Numbered from the stretch's first letter, positions 23,471 to 32,885 are shown. The stretch: DNA of 39,198 nt from JBMYTN01 sp049604415 (GCA_049604415.1 JBMYTN010000037.1:1-39198); one strand, 5' to 3'. The notes: generated from the letters alone by a model not told the origin. A program made the numbers and translations.

Positions 23471-24778
23471 TTAGGCCGGTTCGATGCGCAACACCATGGC
23501 CGGTTCAACAATGTCCTCTAAGGCATTGATTTTGGCAATGGCGGCGGCCATGGCGGCCTCCTGCGTGTCATGGACGGTCATGACCACGGGCACGGTCTCA
23601 CCGGGATTATGGCCCCGTTGCAGCACCGATTCCATTGAGACCTGGGCGTCCCGCAGGGCACAGGCAATGTCGGCAAACACGCCAGGGCGGTCCCGGACCA
23701 TCAGGCGAATATAATAGGGACCGACATGGGCCTCCGCCGGTGCCGACGGACAAGCAGTCAAACGCTCTACCGGCACGCCGAACACCGGAGAGATGCGGCC
23801 TGCGGCAATGTCGAGCACGTCGGCCACCACCGCCGAAGCGGTTGGGCCTTCTCCAGCCCCCCGGCCTTCCATCACCGTTCGGCCGACAAAGTCGCCCTCG
23901 GTGACAATGGCATTGTAGACCCCTTCCACATGGGCCATCGGGGCACTCATGGGCACCATGCCGGGGGCCACCCGACGTTCCAGACCATTCTCGGTCATCC
24001 GGGCCACCGCCAGCAGCTTGATCCGGTAGCCCAGCTCCTCGGCAAATTTAATGTCCTGGGCTGAGATCTGTTCAATGCCTTCCATGGCCACCGCATCGAA
24101 ATCAACCGGACAGCCGAAAGCCAGGGACACCAGCAAGGCCAGTTTTTGTGCTGCATCGGTGCCGTCAATATCGAAGGTCGGATCGGCCTCCGCATAGCCC
24201 AGCTCTTGGGCTTCGGCCAGCACTTCACCAAAATCCCGACCGGTTTCGCGCATGGTGGTCAGAATGAAATTGCTGGTGCCATTCAAGATGCCCTGCAGAC
24301 TGGTGATCCGGTTGGCCGCCAATCCCTCGCGCAGAGCTTTGACCACGGGGATGCCTCCGGCCACACCCGCCTCATAAGCCAAGGCGACCCCAGCCCCTTC
24401 AGCGGCTGCAGCCAAGGCCGCACCATGCACCGCCATGAGTGCCTTATTGGCCGTCACCACATGGCGGCCTGCAGCAATGGCCGCCTCGCAAACCGCCTTG
24501 GCCGGACCATCGGAGCCACCGATCAGTTCGATGATCAGGTCGGCCTCGGCCTCTCGGGCCATGGTCACCGGATCATCAAACCAAGGGTAGGACGACAGAT
24601 CCACCCCACGATCCCGGCTGCGATTGCGTGCGGAGACCCCGGTGATTTCCACCGGACGCCCACAACGATCCGCCAGCAGGGATCCTTGCTGTTGCACAAT
24701 ATGGATCACGCCGACCCCAACCGTACCCAGGCCCGCCACGGCGATCCGCAGCGGTGCCCGATCCGACGAATGCTTCAT
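23471..24778 (-). CDS. hom: Homoserine dehydrogenase
   Basis: The 435-aa enzyme reduces aspartate semialdehyde to homoserine for threonine and methionine synthesis. The NAD(P)-binding motif is GLGTVG (16-21). The central catalytic region contains NGTSNFILTTM and the YAEADPTFDIDG signature. A C-terminal ACT domain (RPGVFADIACALRDAQVSM) should bind a feedback inhibitor, usually threonine. I chose the ATG at 24778, with AAGGG five bases upstream; an ATG at 24793 adds five residues. It lies just after the aminotransferase gene, with 20 bases between, and before recJ, so the three probably share a transcript. Confidence 0.94.
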   Translation of the reverse strand: MKHSSDRAPLRIAVAGLGTVGVGVIHIVQQQGSLLADRCGRPVEITGVSARNRSRDRGVDLSSYPWFDDPVTMAREAEADLIIELIGGSDGPAKAVCEAAIAAGRHVVTANKALMAVHGAALAAAAEGAGVALAYEAGVAGGIPVVKALREGLAANRITSLQGILNGTSNFILTTMRETGRDFGEVLAEAQELGYAEADPTFDIDGTDAAQKLALLVSLAFGCPVDFDAVAMEGIEQISAQDIKFAEELGYRIKLLAVARMTENGLERRVAPGMVPMSAPMAHVEGVYNAIVTEGDFVGRTVMEGRGAGEGPTASAVVADVLDIAAGRISPVFGVPVERLTACPSAPAEAHVGPYYIRLMVRDRPGVFADIACALRDAQVSMESVLQRGHNPGETVPVVMTVHDTQEAAMAAAIAKINALEDIVEPAMVLRIEPA

Positions 24779-24798
24779 ATCACCCTTACTCATACGCC

Positions 24799-26046
24799 TT
24801 ACGCACCCCCACTGATCGCAGATGCCACGGGGGTAGAGCCCTCTTCCACCGCGCCCGCATGCCAATTCTGGTGAGACTTCAGGAAAGACTTGATGTTGCG
24901 CACCGCCTGGCGGGTCCGGTGTTTGTTCTCCACCAGAGAGATCCGCACATGCTGATCGCCATGCTCGCCAAACCCAACGCCGGGCGACACAGCGACTTCC
25001 GCTTCTTGCAGCAGCAGCTTGGAAAACTGCAAAGACCCCATCGCCTCAAAGGCCGGGGGCAGTTTGGCCCAGGCAAACATGGTGGCCGGTGGTGAGGGAA
25101 CATCCCACCCGGCCTGAGACAGCCCTTCGATCAGCACATCGCGGCGGTCGCGATACATATCCCGGATTTCCGCCACACAGTCCTGCGGCCCGTTCAGCGC
25201 CGCCGTTGCCGCCACTTGGATCGGCGTAAAGGCACCATAGTCGAGATAGCTTTTCACCCGCGCCAGGGCACCGACGAGATGCTTATTGCCCGAGGCAAAG
25301 CCGATCCGCCAGCCCGGCATATTATAGGTCTTGGACAGCGAGGTGAATTCGATGGCAATGTCACGCGCCTTTGGGATCTGCAGGATCGAGGGCGGCGGAT
25401 TGCCGTCAAAATAGATCTCGGAATAAGCCAAGTCGGACAGGATATAAATGCCGTGGTGGCGGCAGAAATCCACAACCTGCTCATAGAAGTCCAGATCGGC
25501 CACATAGGCCGTTGGGTTGGACGGATAATTCAGCAACACCGCAACCGGTTTGGGCACGCTGTGCTGCACACCGCGTTCCATGGCCTCCAGGAAGGCCGGG
25601 CCAGGTTCAGCGGGAATTTGCCGCACGACCCCGCCAGCAATGATGAAGCCGAAGGCATGGATCGGATAGCTGGGATTGGGGGCCAGCACCACATCGCCGG
25701 GGCTGGTGATGGCCTGGGCCAAATTGGCCAAGCCTTCTTTGGAGCCCAAAGTGACAATGATCTCGCTTTCCGGATCCAAAGACACATTGAAGCGGCGCTC
25801 ATAATATCCGGCCATAGCCCGGCGCAGCCCCGGAATGCCCCGGGACATGGAATAGCGATGGGCGCGGGGATTGGCGGCGGCCTCGCACAGCTTCTCAACA
25901 ATATGGGGCGGGGTCGGCTGGTCCGGATTGCCCATGCCCAAATCGATGATGTCTTTGCCTTCGGCCCGGGCCGCCGCCTTCATGGCGTTGACTTCGGCGA
26001 ACACATAGGGCGGCAAACGTTTGATACGATAAAACTCGGAATCCAT
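24799..26046 (-). CDS. Class I/II aminotransferase, alanine or LL-diaminopimelate type
   Basis: The 415-aa PLP enzyme belongs to the family that includes AlaC and LL-diaminopimelate aminotransferases. Visible features are DLGMGNPDQPTPPHIV near the start, LNYPSNPTA (the substrate-binding Asn-Pro region), the PLP lysine K239 in SLSKTYNMPGWRIG, and the C-terminal Arg in HVRISLVE. The gene directly precedes hom, which fits a role in amino acid synthesis linked to the aspartate family. Exact substrate cannot be read from the sequence. The ATG at 26046 follows a weak AGAGAT site. Confidence 0.88.
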   Translation of the reverse strand: MDSEFYRIKRLPPYVFAEVNAMKAAARAEGKDIIDLGMGNPDQPTPPHIVEKLCEAAANPRAHRYSMSRGIPGLRRAMAGYYERRFNVSLDPESEIIVTLGSKEGLANLAQAITSPGDVVLAPNPSYPIHAFGFIIAGGVVRQIPAEPGPAFLEAMERGVQHSVPKPVAVLLNYPSNPTAYVADLDFYEQVVDFCRHHGIYILSDLAYSEIYFDGNPPPSILQIPKARDIAIEFTSLSKTYNMPGWRIGFASGNKHLVGALARVKSYLDYGAFTPIQVAATAALNGPQDCVAEIRDMYRDRRDVLIEGLSQAGWDVPSPPATMFAWAKLPPAFEAMGSLQFSKLLLQEAEVAVSPGVGFGEHGDQHVRISLVENKHRTRQAVRNIKSFLKSHQNWHAGAVEEGSTPVASAISGGA

Positions 26047-26259
26047 GATGATCTCTAATCAAAGGGAGGCCCTGACCCTGCATCCGACCACCAGACTTTG
26101 ACAAGGGGCTCTGGGATCTAAGCGACGGTTTCGGGCGGCATTGCTATGGAACGACCCTATTTGCGGCACGGCCAAGGCAAATCCTAAACGGAGATGGCCA
26201 TACCAGGAAAAAGGTCAGGCTGCAGAAACATGGTCTAAACCGGGATTGGTCGGTGCCTT

Positions 26260-27381
26260 CTAGTAATCCAGGAACACTTCGGTGCGCCGGTTATGGGCTT
26301 CCCCGGACGGCATGACTTCCCGATAGACCTTCTGTTCATCGCCGACGGCCCCGACATAAATCGACGCCGGCGGCACCCCAGCAGCCATCAGGGCCCGCGC
26401 GACGGCATTCGCGCGAAGCCCCGACATCTCCAGGTTCACCGCCTTGTGGCGGGCTGGGTCCATATCTCCGGTGCGGCTAGACGCATGGCCAATCACCCGC
26501 AAGGTGCCCCCATAGGTCCGCTGATAAGCCGCGATTTCGCGGATGACGGACACGTCATTCTGATCCAAGCTCGACGAGCTGTTGGCAAAATAAATCACCC
26601 CAACCTTTGAGGACACCGCCACGCCCCGGGGATCATAAGACGCCAAGGGCAATGGCCCAGCTGCGCCATAGCCTGCCCCCGCACCTGCCCCGCTGGCAAA
26701 ACCGGCAACCGATCCAGCGGCCGCCCCCGCACCGGGCAGCGCGGCGGTTTGCACCACACCCCGACCATCGACCACAACGGTACCACCGGGTCCGGTGGTG
26801 GCTATGGCCGGGCCCGTTGGGAAGGGCACCGGAACCGGAGCCGGGGTGGCGACTGGTGGTGCGGTTGGGAAGGCAACTGGCGGGGCAACAGGGGCCTGCA
26901 TCGGTGGCGGTGCGACCGCCGCAACACCCGTTCCCCCTTCCGCCGGAGCAACACCCGCAGCCGCCGTGGCAACAGGCGGTGCGGCCGGATTTTCCAGGGA
27001 GGCGATGGTGGCATTGGTCGGGGCCGGAGGCGCAGCGGCAATTGTGGTGCTGGCGGCTGGGCCCGGACCGGCAACTTCGGAAGCGGCCCGGCGGGTCGAA
27101 TCCTGCACATAGCGTGCACGCGCGCGGTCCGCCACCAATCCCTGAGCGACGCTTTCCAACTGCGCCGGTTCCGGGGAAGCCGGTCGGTCTTCGGTCACCT
27201 CGTTCACATCGGGGAAGTCACCCGGTGCATTGGCCGCCCGTTCGGCAGCGGGAGTATCGGCGGAACAGGCCGCCAGGGAAAACAGGGCCAAACCCGCCAA
27301 ACCACCCAAAAGCCGCGTGCGCAATGGGGCGTGGCAATCGCGATTTCCTTGCGGCTCCGAGAGCGCCGAATGTCCCAACAT
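26260..27381 (-). CDS. OmpA-like peptidoglycan-binding lipoprotein
   Basis: The 373-aa product has a lipoprotein signal (LLGGLAGLALFSLAAC) whose Cys would be lipidated. A long Ala/Pro-rich stretch with many VAPP, PTAPP and VATPAP units spans about residues 90-245 and should form an extended linker across the periplasm. The C-terminal OmpA domain begins near VGVIYFANSSSSLD and ends with NLEMSGLRANAVARAL and AHNRRTEVFLDY, which carry the Asp/Arg peptidoglycan-binding pattern. I chose the ATG at 27381, with AGGG five bases upstream; the frame runs on to 27471 without a good site. It likely tethers the outer membrane to the wall. Confidence 0.82.
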   Translation of the reverse strand: MLGHSALSEPQGNRDCHAPLRTRLLGGLAGLALFSLAACSADTPAAERAANAPGDFPDVNEVTEDRPASPEPAQLESVAQGLVADRARARYVQDSTRRAASEVAGPGPAASTTIAAAPPAPTNATIASLENPAAPPVATAAAGVAPAEGGTGVAAVAPPPMQAPVAPPVAFPTAPPVATPAPVPVPFPTGPAIATTGPGGTVVVDGRGVVQTAALPGAGAAAGSVAGFASGAGAGAGYGAAGPLPLASYDPRGVAVSSKVGVIYFANSSSSLDQNDVSVIREIAAYQRTYGGTLRVIGHASSRTGDMDPARHKAVNLEMSGLRANAVARALMAAGVPPASIYVGAVGDEQKVYREVMPSGEAHNRRTEVFLDY

Positions 27382-27842
27382 CAAATCCCTGGCACCTTTA
27401 TGCATGACTGGTGGGCTACCGTTCCCTAAGAGTCTCCGTCCGTCAACGGGCAAAGCGAAGCGGGCTGCCATACCTTTGTCGTTATGACCGTTCGGAGAAT
27501 ACGGGGTTCCGTCGCCAAGGTGAACTGTAAAGTCAGAAAAACAGGACGGGAAACAGTGGTTTCGAGTCCCGCCAACAGAATTGCGCCCTGCTATGCGGCA
27601 TTTGCAAAACTGCTTTGATGAACCGCTGGAGTCGATTTGGAATTAACACAGCGCAAAAAAACCGCTATAGAGCGCCCCGTCCGGACTTTATTTGGGTGTT
27701 GCGTGGGGGTGGCACCGTCGGGTCTTTGAGCGATTGGCCAAGATCAGGAACTGACTGGCATCGGCTCGTTGCGCCATTGATTATCCATGCCCTCCATGCG
27801 CCCGTTCGGATCACCGTCACGGTACCCGAGGAGGAATTCGGC
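27382..27842. other. phaC upstream region
   Basis: No gene is supported in these 461 bases, although the phaC frame is open back to 27615. The stretch 27581-27612 is rich in TGC/GCA trinucleotides and includes TTGCAAAA at 27602-27609. The same half-site occurs in a perfect inverted repeat before the Met-rich gene at 38388. PhaR-type regulators of PHA genes bind TGC-rich sites, so this may be the phaC control region; that is inference. Confidence 0.4.
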
Positions 27843-29642
27843 ATGGCCGACCAAAGCGGCAGTGAAATCAAGCTTCCGGACCCGGCGCAGTTCGGCAAGA
27901 CCATGGCGGACATCGCCGAGCGCTCGCAAAAGATCGTTGGAGAATTTTTGACCCGTCAGGGTGCCAATCCCGAGATGGGATTCTCCGACCCGCTGAACAT
28001 TGGCGGGGCGTTCTTTGAAATGACCACCCGGATGATGACCGACCCGGCCAAGATCGTCGAAGCCCAAATGGGTCTTTGGCAGAACTATATGGCCCTGTGG
28101 CAAAACGCCGCCCAGCGGATGATGGGTGGAGACGGCAATCCGGTTGCCAATCCCGAAAGCGGTGACCGGCGCTTCAAGGATGAAGCCTGGAGCGAAAACG
28201 CGGTTTTCGACTACATCAAGCAAAGCTATTTGCTGACCAGCAAATGGATGATGGGCGTGGTCACCGATGTGGATGGTCTGGACAAGCACACCGCAGAAAA
28301 GGTCGAGTTCTATACCCGGCAATATGTTGATGCGATGGCGCCGTCCAACTTCCTGCTGACCAATCCGGAAGTGATCCGTCAAACCATCGAAAGCGGTGGC
28401 GAAAACCTAGTCAAAGGCTTGGAAAACCTGCTCGGTGACCTGGAAAAGGGCAAGGGCAATCTGAAGATCAGCATGACCGACGAAAGCGCCTTTGAAGTGG
28501 GCGTCAACGTCGCCACCACCCCGGGCAAGGTGGTGTTCCGCAATGATCTGATCGAGCTGATCCAATATACGCCGAGCACCGAGGAAGCTTTCGCCCGCCC
28601 GCTGCTGATCGTGCCGCCCTGGATCAACAAGTTTTACATCTTGGATCTGCGGCCGAAGAACTCCTACATCAAATGGGCCGTGGACCAAGGCCACACCGTG
28701 TTCTGCATTTCCTGGGTCAATCCGGATGCGGATATGGCGGAAATGGGCTTTGCCGATTACATGCTGCAAGGTCCGGTGGCCGCCATTGATGTGGCGCTAA
28801 AGATCACCGGCGCGGACAAGGTCAATATGGCGGGCTATTGCCTGGGCGGCACTTTGGTGGCCTGCACCCTGGCCTATCTGACCGCCAAGGGCGAAGCGGG
28901 CAAAGTGGCCTCCGCCACCCACTTTACCACCATGCTCGACTTCCAAGATCCCGGCGAACTGGGCATCTTCATCGATGACCAGACCCTGGATTACATTGAT
29001 GATCAAATGGAGAAAAAGGGCTATCTGGACGGCTCGGAGATGGCTGGCACCTTCAACATGCTGCGTTCCAATGACCTCGTCTGGTCCTTTGTGGTGAACA
29101 ATTATCTGATGGGCAAAGACCCATTCCCGTTCGATCTGCTCTATTGGAACTCGGACAGCACCCGGATGCCCCGGGCGATGCACAGCTTCTATCTGCGCAA
29201 AATGTATCGCGAGAATGTGCTGAAGAACGCGGGCGGTATCACCCTGGATGGGGTGCCGATTGACCTGACAGCGGTCAAGACCCCCAGCTATTTCGTGTCC
29301 TGCCGCGAAGATCATATCGCGCCCTGGATCTCGACCTATGCTGGATCCCAGCTTTATAGCGGCCCGGTGAAATTTGTCCTGGCGGCCTCTGGCCATATCG
29401 CCGGGATCATCAACCCCCCCGATAAGGTCAAATACTGCTACTGGACCTATAATCGGAAGGTGAAGGATCCGGAAGCTTGGTTGGAAAAAACCACCCAGGT
29501 CGAGGGCTCCTGGTGGCCGGATTGGCAGGAATGGGTCACCAAGCATGCGGGCAAACCCGGTCCGGTGCCTGAACTGGGGGGCGGCAGCATGGAACTGCTG
29601 GAAAACGCCCCGGGCAGCTATGTCAAAGCCCGGGCGGCTTAA
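27843..29642 (+). CDS. phaC: Class I poly(3-hydroxyalkanoate) synthase
   Basis: The 599-aa enzyme polymerises (R)-3-hydroxyacyl-CoA into storage polyester at the granule surface. The alpha/beta-hydrolase core shows the lipase-like box GYCLGGT with catalytic Cys333, Asp490 in CREDHIAPW and His518 in SGHIAGI. Length and motifs fit class I, which works without a PhaE or PhaR subunit. The ATG at 27843 is preceded by GAGGAGG nine bases upstream; upstream in-frame codons look non-coding. No phaA, phaB or phaZ gene is next to it in this window. A small secreted protein gene follows eight bases later. Confidence 0.94.
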   Translation: MADQSGSEIKLPDPAQFGKTMADIAERSQKIVGEFLTRQGANPEMGFSDPLNIGGAFFEMTTRMMTDPAKIVEAQMGLWQNYMALWQNAAQRMMGGDGNPVANPESGDRRFKDEAWSENAVFDYIKQSYLLTSKWMMGVVTDVDGLDKHTAEKVEFYTRQYVDAMAPSNFLLTNPEVIRQTIESGGENLVKGLENLLGDLEKGKGNLKISMTDESAFEVGVNVATTPGKVVFRNDLIELIQYTPSTEEAFARPLLIVPPWINKFYILDLRPKNSYIKWAVDQGHTVFCISWVNPDADMAEMGFADYMLQGPVAAIDVALKITGADKVNMAGYCLGGTLVACTLAYLTAKGEAGKVASATHFTTMLDFQDPGELGIFIDDQTLDYIDDQMEKKGYLDGSEMAGTFNMLRSNDLVWSFVVNNYLMGKDPFPFDLLYWNSDSTRMPRAMHSFYLRKMYRENVLKNAGGITLDGVPIDLTAVKTPSYFVSCREDHIAPWISTYAGSQLYSGPVKFVLAASGHIAGIINPPDKVKYCYWTYNRKVKDPEAWLEKTTQVEGSWWPDWQEWVTKHAGKPGPVPELGGGSMELLENAPGSYVKARAA

Positions 29643-29649
29643 GCGGTCC

Positions 29650-29940
29650 ATGCGGATCCCACGCTTCTTACCGCTCTTGCTGTTGGTGGGAGCTTCTCTT
29701 GGACTGGGCGCGATCGGAGACTGTCGCGCCCAATCTCTTGAGGATCTGATGGCAGTCTATAATGAGCGCTGTCGATCGGATCTGCGGGCCCAAGACAAAT
29801 CTCAAGGCCCCTCCGCCGCCCGTCAAGGCGGTCGGTTTTGTGATGATCTGGCCAAGCAGATCCAATCGGGCACAGAAACCCTGGAAACAGCGCCTGCGGG
29901 CAGCCTCGTCCGCCCGAATTTGCAGCGCCCGCCGCAGTGA
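29650..29940 (+). CDS. Small secreted protein
   Basis: The 96-aa product has a clear Sec signal peptide (MRIPRFLPLLLLVGASLGLG, cleavage probably after CRA near residue 27) and a mature part of about 70 residues with two cysteines (ERCRSDL and RFCDDLA) that could form a disulphide. No family is recognised. It begins eight bases after phaC on the same strand and lacks a good ribosome site, so it may be translated by coupling. A functional link to PHA is not implied by an exported protein. Its stop codon abuts the stop of the convergent gene. Confidence 0.55.
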   Translation: MRIPRFLPLLLLVGASLGLGAIGDCRAQSLEDLMAVYNERCRSDLRAQDKSQGPSAARQGGRFCDDLAKQIQSGTETLETAPAGSLVRPNLQRPPQ

Positions 29941-30627
29941 TCAGGTCATAGACTGCATTTTCGATCCGCTATGGACGGCGTAACCATGGATTTGCGGAAA
30001 AATGTCGTAGATCTTGGCCAAGTGGTCTTCAGGACGCGAAAAGTGACCGGTCTCTTCGGCGACCCTCACCTCCTTCGCCGCGATTGGAACTCCGAATATT
30101 TTTTCGGTCGTTTGGGCGATGGCATCCCCTAAACCCATAGGGAATGTGTGAACTCTAACATTGGTGCCAAACAAGATTGGTTGGTCCTGCAGCGAGACAA
30201 TGGAATAACCACTTGGTGCTTTGCGAGACTTGCGCGGATGGTACATGGATAAGAACAAAAGATCCCAGAATTGACCATCCAATGTGACGGTCTCAAAAAC
30301 ATCGATATGCTCAATTGAACCCAGTCGATGATAAATCAATTGACTGCCATTTGAAGTTTTTAACCTGGATAAATAAATCAGCTCTCCCATAAAGCCATTT
30401 ACTGGAATTGGGTTGCCGATCGCCCGGCCAAATTCTCCATCTGCCTCTGGCAGCTCATCAACATCCAATCCACCAACAATATGTTCAATAACCTCTGGTC
30501 TATTCATCGCATTTTGCCGATTCTCATCAGACATAATACGCTTTACGTTTTCTAGGAATCGGATCATTTTTGGTGAAAAATCGACTTCTTTTTTCTTCTT
30601 TGCAAAAACCTTTTCCCAGAGTCTCAT
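29941..30627 (-). CDS. Unknown cytoplasmic protein, 228 aa
   Basis: No family is recognised. The N-terminus is strongly basic (RLWEKVFAKKKKEVDF) and is followed by a helical region, then a mixed alpha/beta domain with IPVNGFMGELIYLSRLKT, VTLDGQFWDLLFLSMYHP and SGYSIVSLQ. There is no signal peptide or membrane span. GAGGAGAT lies six bases before the ATG, which makes it a credible gene. Its DNA is more AT-rich than that of the genes on both sides, and it runs convergently into the phaC transcript with directly adjacent stop codons. It may have been acquired. Confidence 0.65.
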   Translation of the reverse strand: MRLWEKVFAKKKKEVDFSPKMIRFLENVKRIMSDENRQNAMNRPEVIEHIVGGLDVDELPEADGEFGRAIGNPIPVNGFMGELIYLSRLKTSNGSQLIYHRLGSIEHIDVFETVTLDGQFWDLLFLSMYHPRKSRKAPSGYSIVSLQDQPILFGTNVRVHTFPMGLGDAIAQTTEKIFGVPIAAKEVRVAEETGHFSRPEDHLAKIYDIFPQIHGYAVHSGSKMQSMT

Positions 30628-30779
30628 GTTGATCTCCTCGTGTGGTTTTTCGAGCTGTTTGTGGGTGCCGTGACCTGTTGTGAAAATGGGGTGGGATCGA
30701 ACCCAATCAACTTAAGATCATACCATCAATTGATACAATCTGGTGCTGTTCCGGCGCCGAGAAGCATTCCTCTCTAGAC

Positions 30780-30799
30780 ATAACTATTTTTCTAGTTAT
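30780..30799. promoter_or_regulatory. Operator candidate for the ArsR-type regulator
   Basis: ATAACTA (30780-30786) and TAGTTAT (30793-30799) form a perfect inverted repeat with a six-base spacer, followed by a very AT-rich stretch just before the ribosome site. A related TTCTAG-type palindrome (CTAGATTTCTAG, 31196-31207) lies before the permease gene. ArsR proteins bind such repeats over their promoters. Confidence 0.5.
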
Positions 30800-30828
30800 A
30801 TAGTTTTCATATTATATGGAGACGCATC

Positions 30829-31164
30829 ATGGATACCCTTGCAGCCGCTGAAGGCTTTGCCGCGCTGGGCAACACCACCCGCCTAGATCTGTTCCGCTTT
30901 CTGGTCCGCTGCGGCAGTGACGGCGCAACCGTTGGCACGATCAAGAGCCATCTAGACATCCCGGCCTCGACCCTGGCCCATCACCTGTCGATTCTGTGTC
31001 GGGCCGGATTGGTCAGCCAGGAACGCCAAGGGCGCGAAGTGATCTCGCGCCCGGCCTTTGACCATGTCGAGGCCTTATCGGCGTTTTTGCTGGAGGATTG
31101 CTGCAAAGGTCCGGACGGCATCAGCGAAACTCCTCGCCGCGCACCCATGGACGATGTGGCCTAA
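30829..31164 (+). CDS. ArsR-family metal(loid)-responsive repressor
   Basis: The 111-aa protein is a winged helix-turn-helix repressor: GNTTRLDLFRFLV, then the recognition helix region SHLDIPASTLAHHLSIL, then the wing with GREVISRP. The classical ELCVCDL metal site of E. coli ArsR is absent. A Cys pair occurs instead near the C-terminus (C91-C92), with further Cys at 28 and 57. This recalls the arrangement of AfArsR-type repressors, which sense As(III) through C-terminal cysteines. GGAGACG lies before the ATG. It controls, most likely, itself and the permease 55 bases downstream. Confidence 0.82.
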   Translation: MDTLAAAEGFAALGNTTRLDLFRFLVRCGSDGATVGTIKSHLDIPASTLAHHLSILCRAGLVSQERQGREVISRPAFDHVEALSAFLLEDCCKGPDGISETPRRAPMDDVA

Positions 31165-31219
31165 GACTTCCGCCCGTTTTTTTTGCGAAACACTTCTAGA
31201 TTTCTAGGGATTTGGTTTG

Positions 31220-32275
31220 ATGATTGGCCTTCTGAACGCCCTGCGCCCCTACACCATCGACATTCTCCCCCCGGGCTTGAAACGGGCCACACTTCGTCTT
31301 GATGGGGCCTGGGTCACCATTGGCTTGATCCTGTTGATGATGGCTCTATTTGTGCCCCAGGATATGGCCGACTTGGTGGTCCGGGCCTTGGGGCTGCTCG
31401 CCAGCAGCACACCCTATATTCTGTTTGCCGTTGCCCTGATCGCAGGCTTGAAAGCCACCGGAGCCGAGGCTCTGATTGCCAAGGCTTTTGAAGGCAATGA
31501 ACATCGCATGATCTGGGCGGCGGCCTTGATGGGCGGGTTGATGCCGTTTTGCTCTTGCGAGGTCATCCCCTTCATTGCCGGTCTGTTGGCCATGGGAGCC
31601 CCCCTAGCGGCCATCATGGCGTTCTGGCTGGCCTCGCCCCTGATTGATCCCCCGACCTTTTTGATCACCGCCGGGGCGCTGGGATGGGAGTTTGCCATCG
31701 GCAAGGCCATTGCTGCCGTGGTGATCGGCCTGTTTGGTGGCTATGTCACCCATGGCCTGGTGCAGGCAGGGCATTTTGCCTCGCCGCTGCGCCCGAGCCG
31801 GTCCTCCTGCTGTGCAACCAGCGTCAACCCCGACGCCCCGCCAGTGTGGCGGTTTTGGACCGAAGCCCCCCGCCGGGCTGCCTTCCGGGACACCGGTCTG
31901 GAGAACCTGCATTTCCTGGTCAAATGGATGGGCATGGCCTATCTGCTCGAAGCGGTGCTGATCGCCTATGTTCCGGCGGAAAAGATCGCTCCGATTGTCG
32001 GTGGCAATGGCTTTGACTCGGTTTTAATCGGCGCTTTGGTCGGCATCCCGGCCTATTTGAACTCCTATGCCGCGCCACCCTTGGTCGCCGGGTTGATCGA
32101 AAACGGCATGGGCACCGGCCCAGCCATGGCCTTCATTCTCTCTGGCGCCATGATGTGCGTGCCCTCCTTAGCTGCCGTTTTCGGGCTGGTGCGCATGCCG
32201 GTGTTTTCCGCCTTCCTGGTGCTCGGCTTTATCGGAGCCGTGGTTTGCGGTCTGATCTTTGGCTGGATAATTTAA
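31220..32275 (+). CDS. PF03773-type permease, ArsP-like metal(loid) efflux
   Basis: The 351-aa inner-membrane protein has about eight to ten hydrophobic segments in two halves. The first half holds the hallmark FCSCEVIPFIAGLLAMGAP and the second an equivalent GIPAYLNSYAAPPLVAG. The central cytoplasmic loop contains a Cys pair (SSCCATS). This is the pattern of the DUF318/PF03773 permeases, which include ArsP (organoarsenical efflux). With the ArsR-type gene upstream, metalloid export is likely, but the exact substrate is unknown. Translation probably starts at the ATG at 31220; the codon before it is TTG. A palindrome lies 13-24 bases upstream. Confidence 0.82.
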   Translation: MIGLLNALRPYTIDILPPGLKRATLRLDGAWVTIGLILLMMALFVPQDMADLVVRALGLLASSTPYILFAVALIAGLKATGAEALIAKAFEGNEHRMIWAAALMGGLMPFCSCEVIPFIAGLLAMGAPLAAIMAFWLASPLIDPPTFLITAGALGWEFAIGKAIAAVVIGLFGGYVTHGLVQAGHFASPLRPSRSSCCATSVNPDAPPVWRFWTEAPRRAAFRDTGLENLHFLVKWMGMAYLLEAVLIAYVPAEKIAPIVGGNGFDSVLIGALVGIPAYLNSYAAPPLVAGLIENGMGTGPAMAFILSGAMMCVPSLAAVFGLVRMPVFSAFLVLGFIGAVVCGLIFGWII

Positions 32276-32360
32276 CGCCAGGGCCCCCTTTCTTAACAAA
32301 TCACCAATGATCTGCGGCTATGCTGACGTCCGTTTTTGCATGCCAGCTTGAGAGACCGCC

Positions 32361-32885
32361 ATGCGCTTGCCTGTGCTCCAAATCCCGACCTTTCTCCTGA
32401 TCCTTCTCATGCTGGGCGCTGTCGCGCTGTTGGCTGGGTGCGAACGCCCCACGGAAAGCCGGGCCATCACCGCTGCAGGCCCTGGAGATTTGGAAGAGGC
32501 CGACAGCGATACCGAAGATCGCATTGCCGCCTTGGACACCGCCAGGACCGGTATCCCCCGGGAAGAGTTTGGCCTTGCTTATGTCTATCACGAGCCCGGC
32601 ATCCCGCTATTGGATGTGGAGAGCGTCAGCTTGAATGATGGGGAGCCGCAACCGATCTCGTCGGGCCGCTATTTGGTCTGGGAGGTCTCCCCCGGTCCGC
32701 ATTTGCTCGAAGCCTGGCGGGGTGACCGCCGCCTCGCCACCCAAACCATCAATGTCTTTGCCGGGGAGGCGGTCTATCTGCGCTATGCGGGCAAGGGCCT
32801 TTATGGCGGGGTTCAGTATCTCAGCCCCGTCGCGCCAAACCAAGGCCGGGCCATCATCAGCGCGTCCAGCCTCGCCTCGCCTTAA
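32361..32885 (+). CDS. Small lipoprotein with beta-sandwich domain
   Basis: The 174-aa product has a lipoprotein signal (LLILLMLGAVALLAGC) with the lipid-carrying Cys near residue 31. After an acidic linker comes a beta-rich domain: VESVSLNDGEPQPISSGRY, VWEVSPGPHLLEAW and VYLRYAGKG. This is the pattern of DUF2846-like domains (Gly-turn followed by PGxH). Function is unknown; these proteins are usually envelope-located. The gene is separate from the ArsR-permease pair by 85 bases and convergent with the carbonic-anhydrase-like gene. Confidence 0.65.
   Translation: MRLPVLQIPTFLLILLMLGAVALLAGCERPTESRAITAAGPGDLEEADSDTEDRIAALDTARTGIPREEFGLAYVYHEPGIPLLDVESVSLNDGEPQPISSGRYLVWEVSPGPHLLEAWRGDRRLATQTINVFAGEAVYLRYAGKGLYGGVQYLSPVAPNQGRAIISASSLASP

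Noticed and set aside
27615..27842. N-terminal extension of PHA synthase to the start of the open frame
   Set aside because: The class I synthase start with a strong GAGGAGG site is at 27843, and the upstream codons look non-coding.
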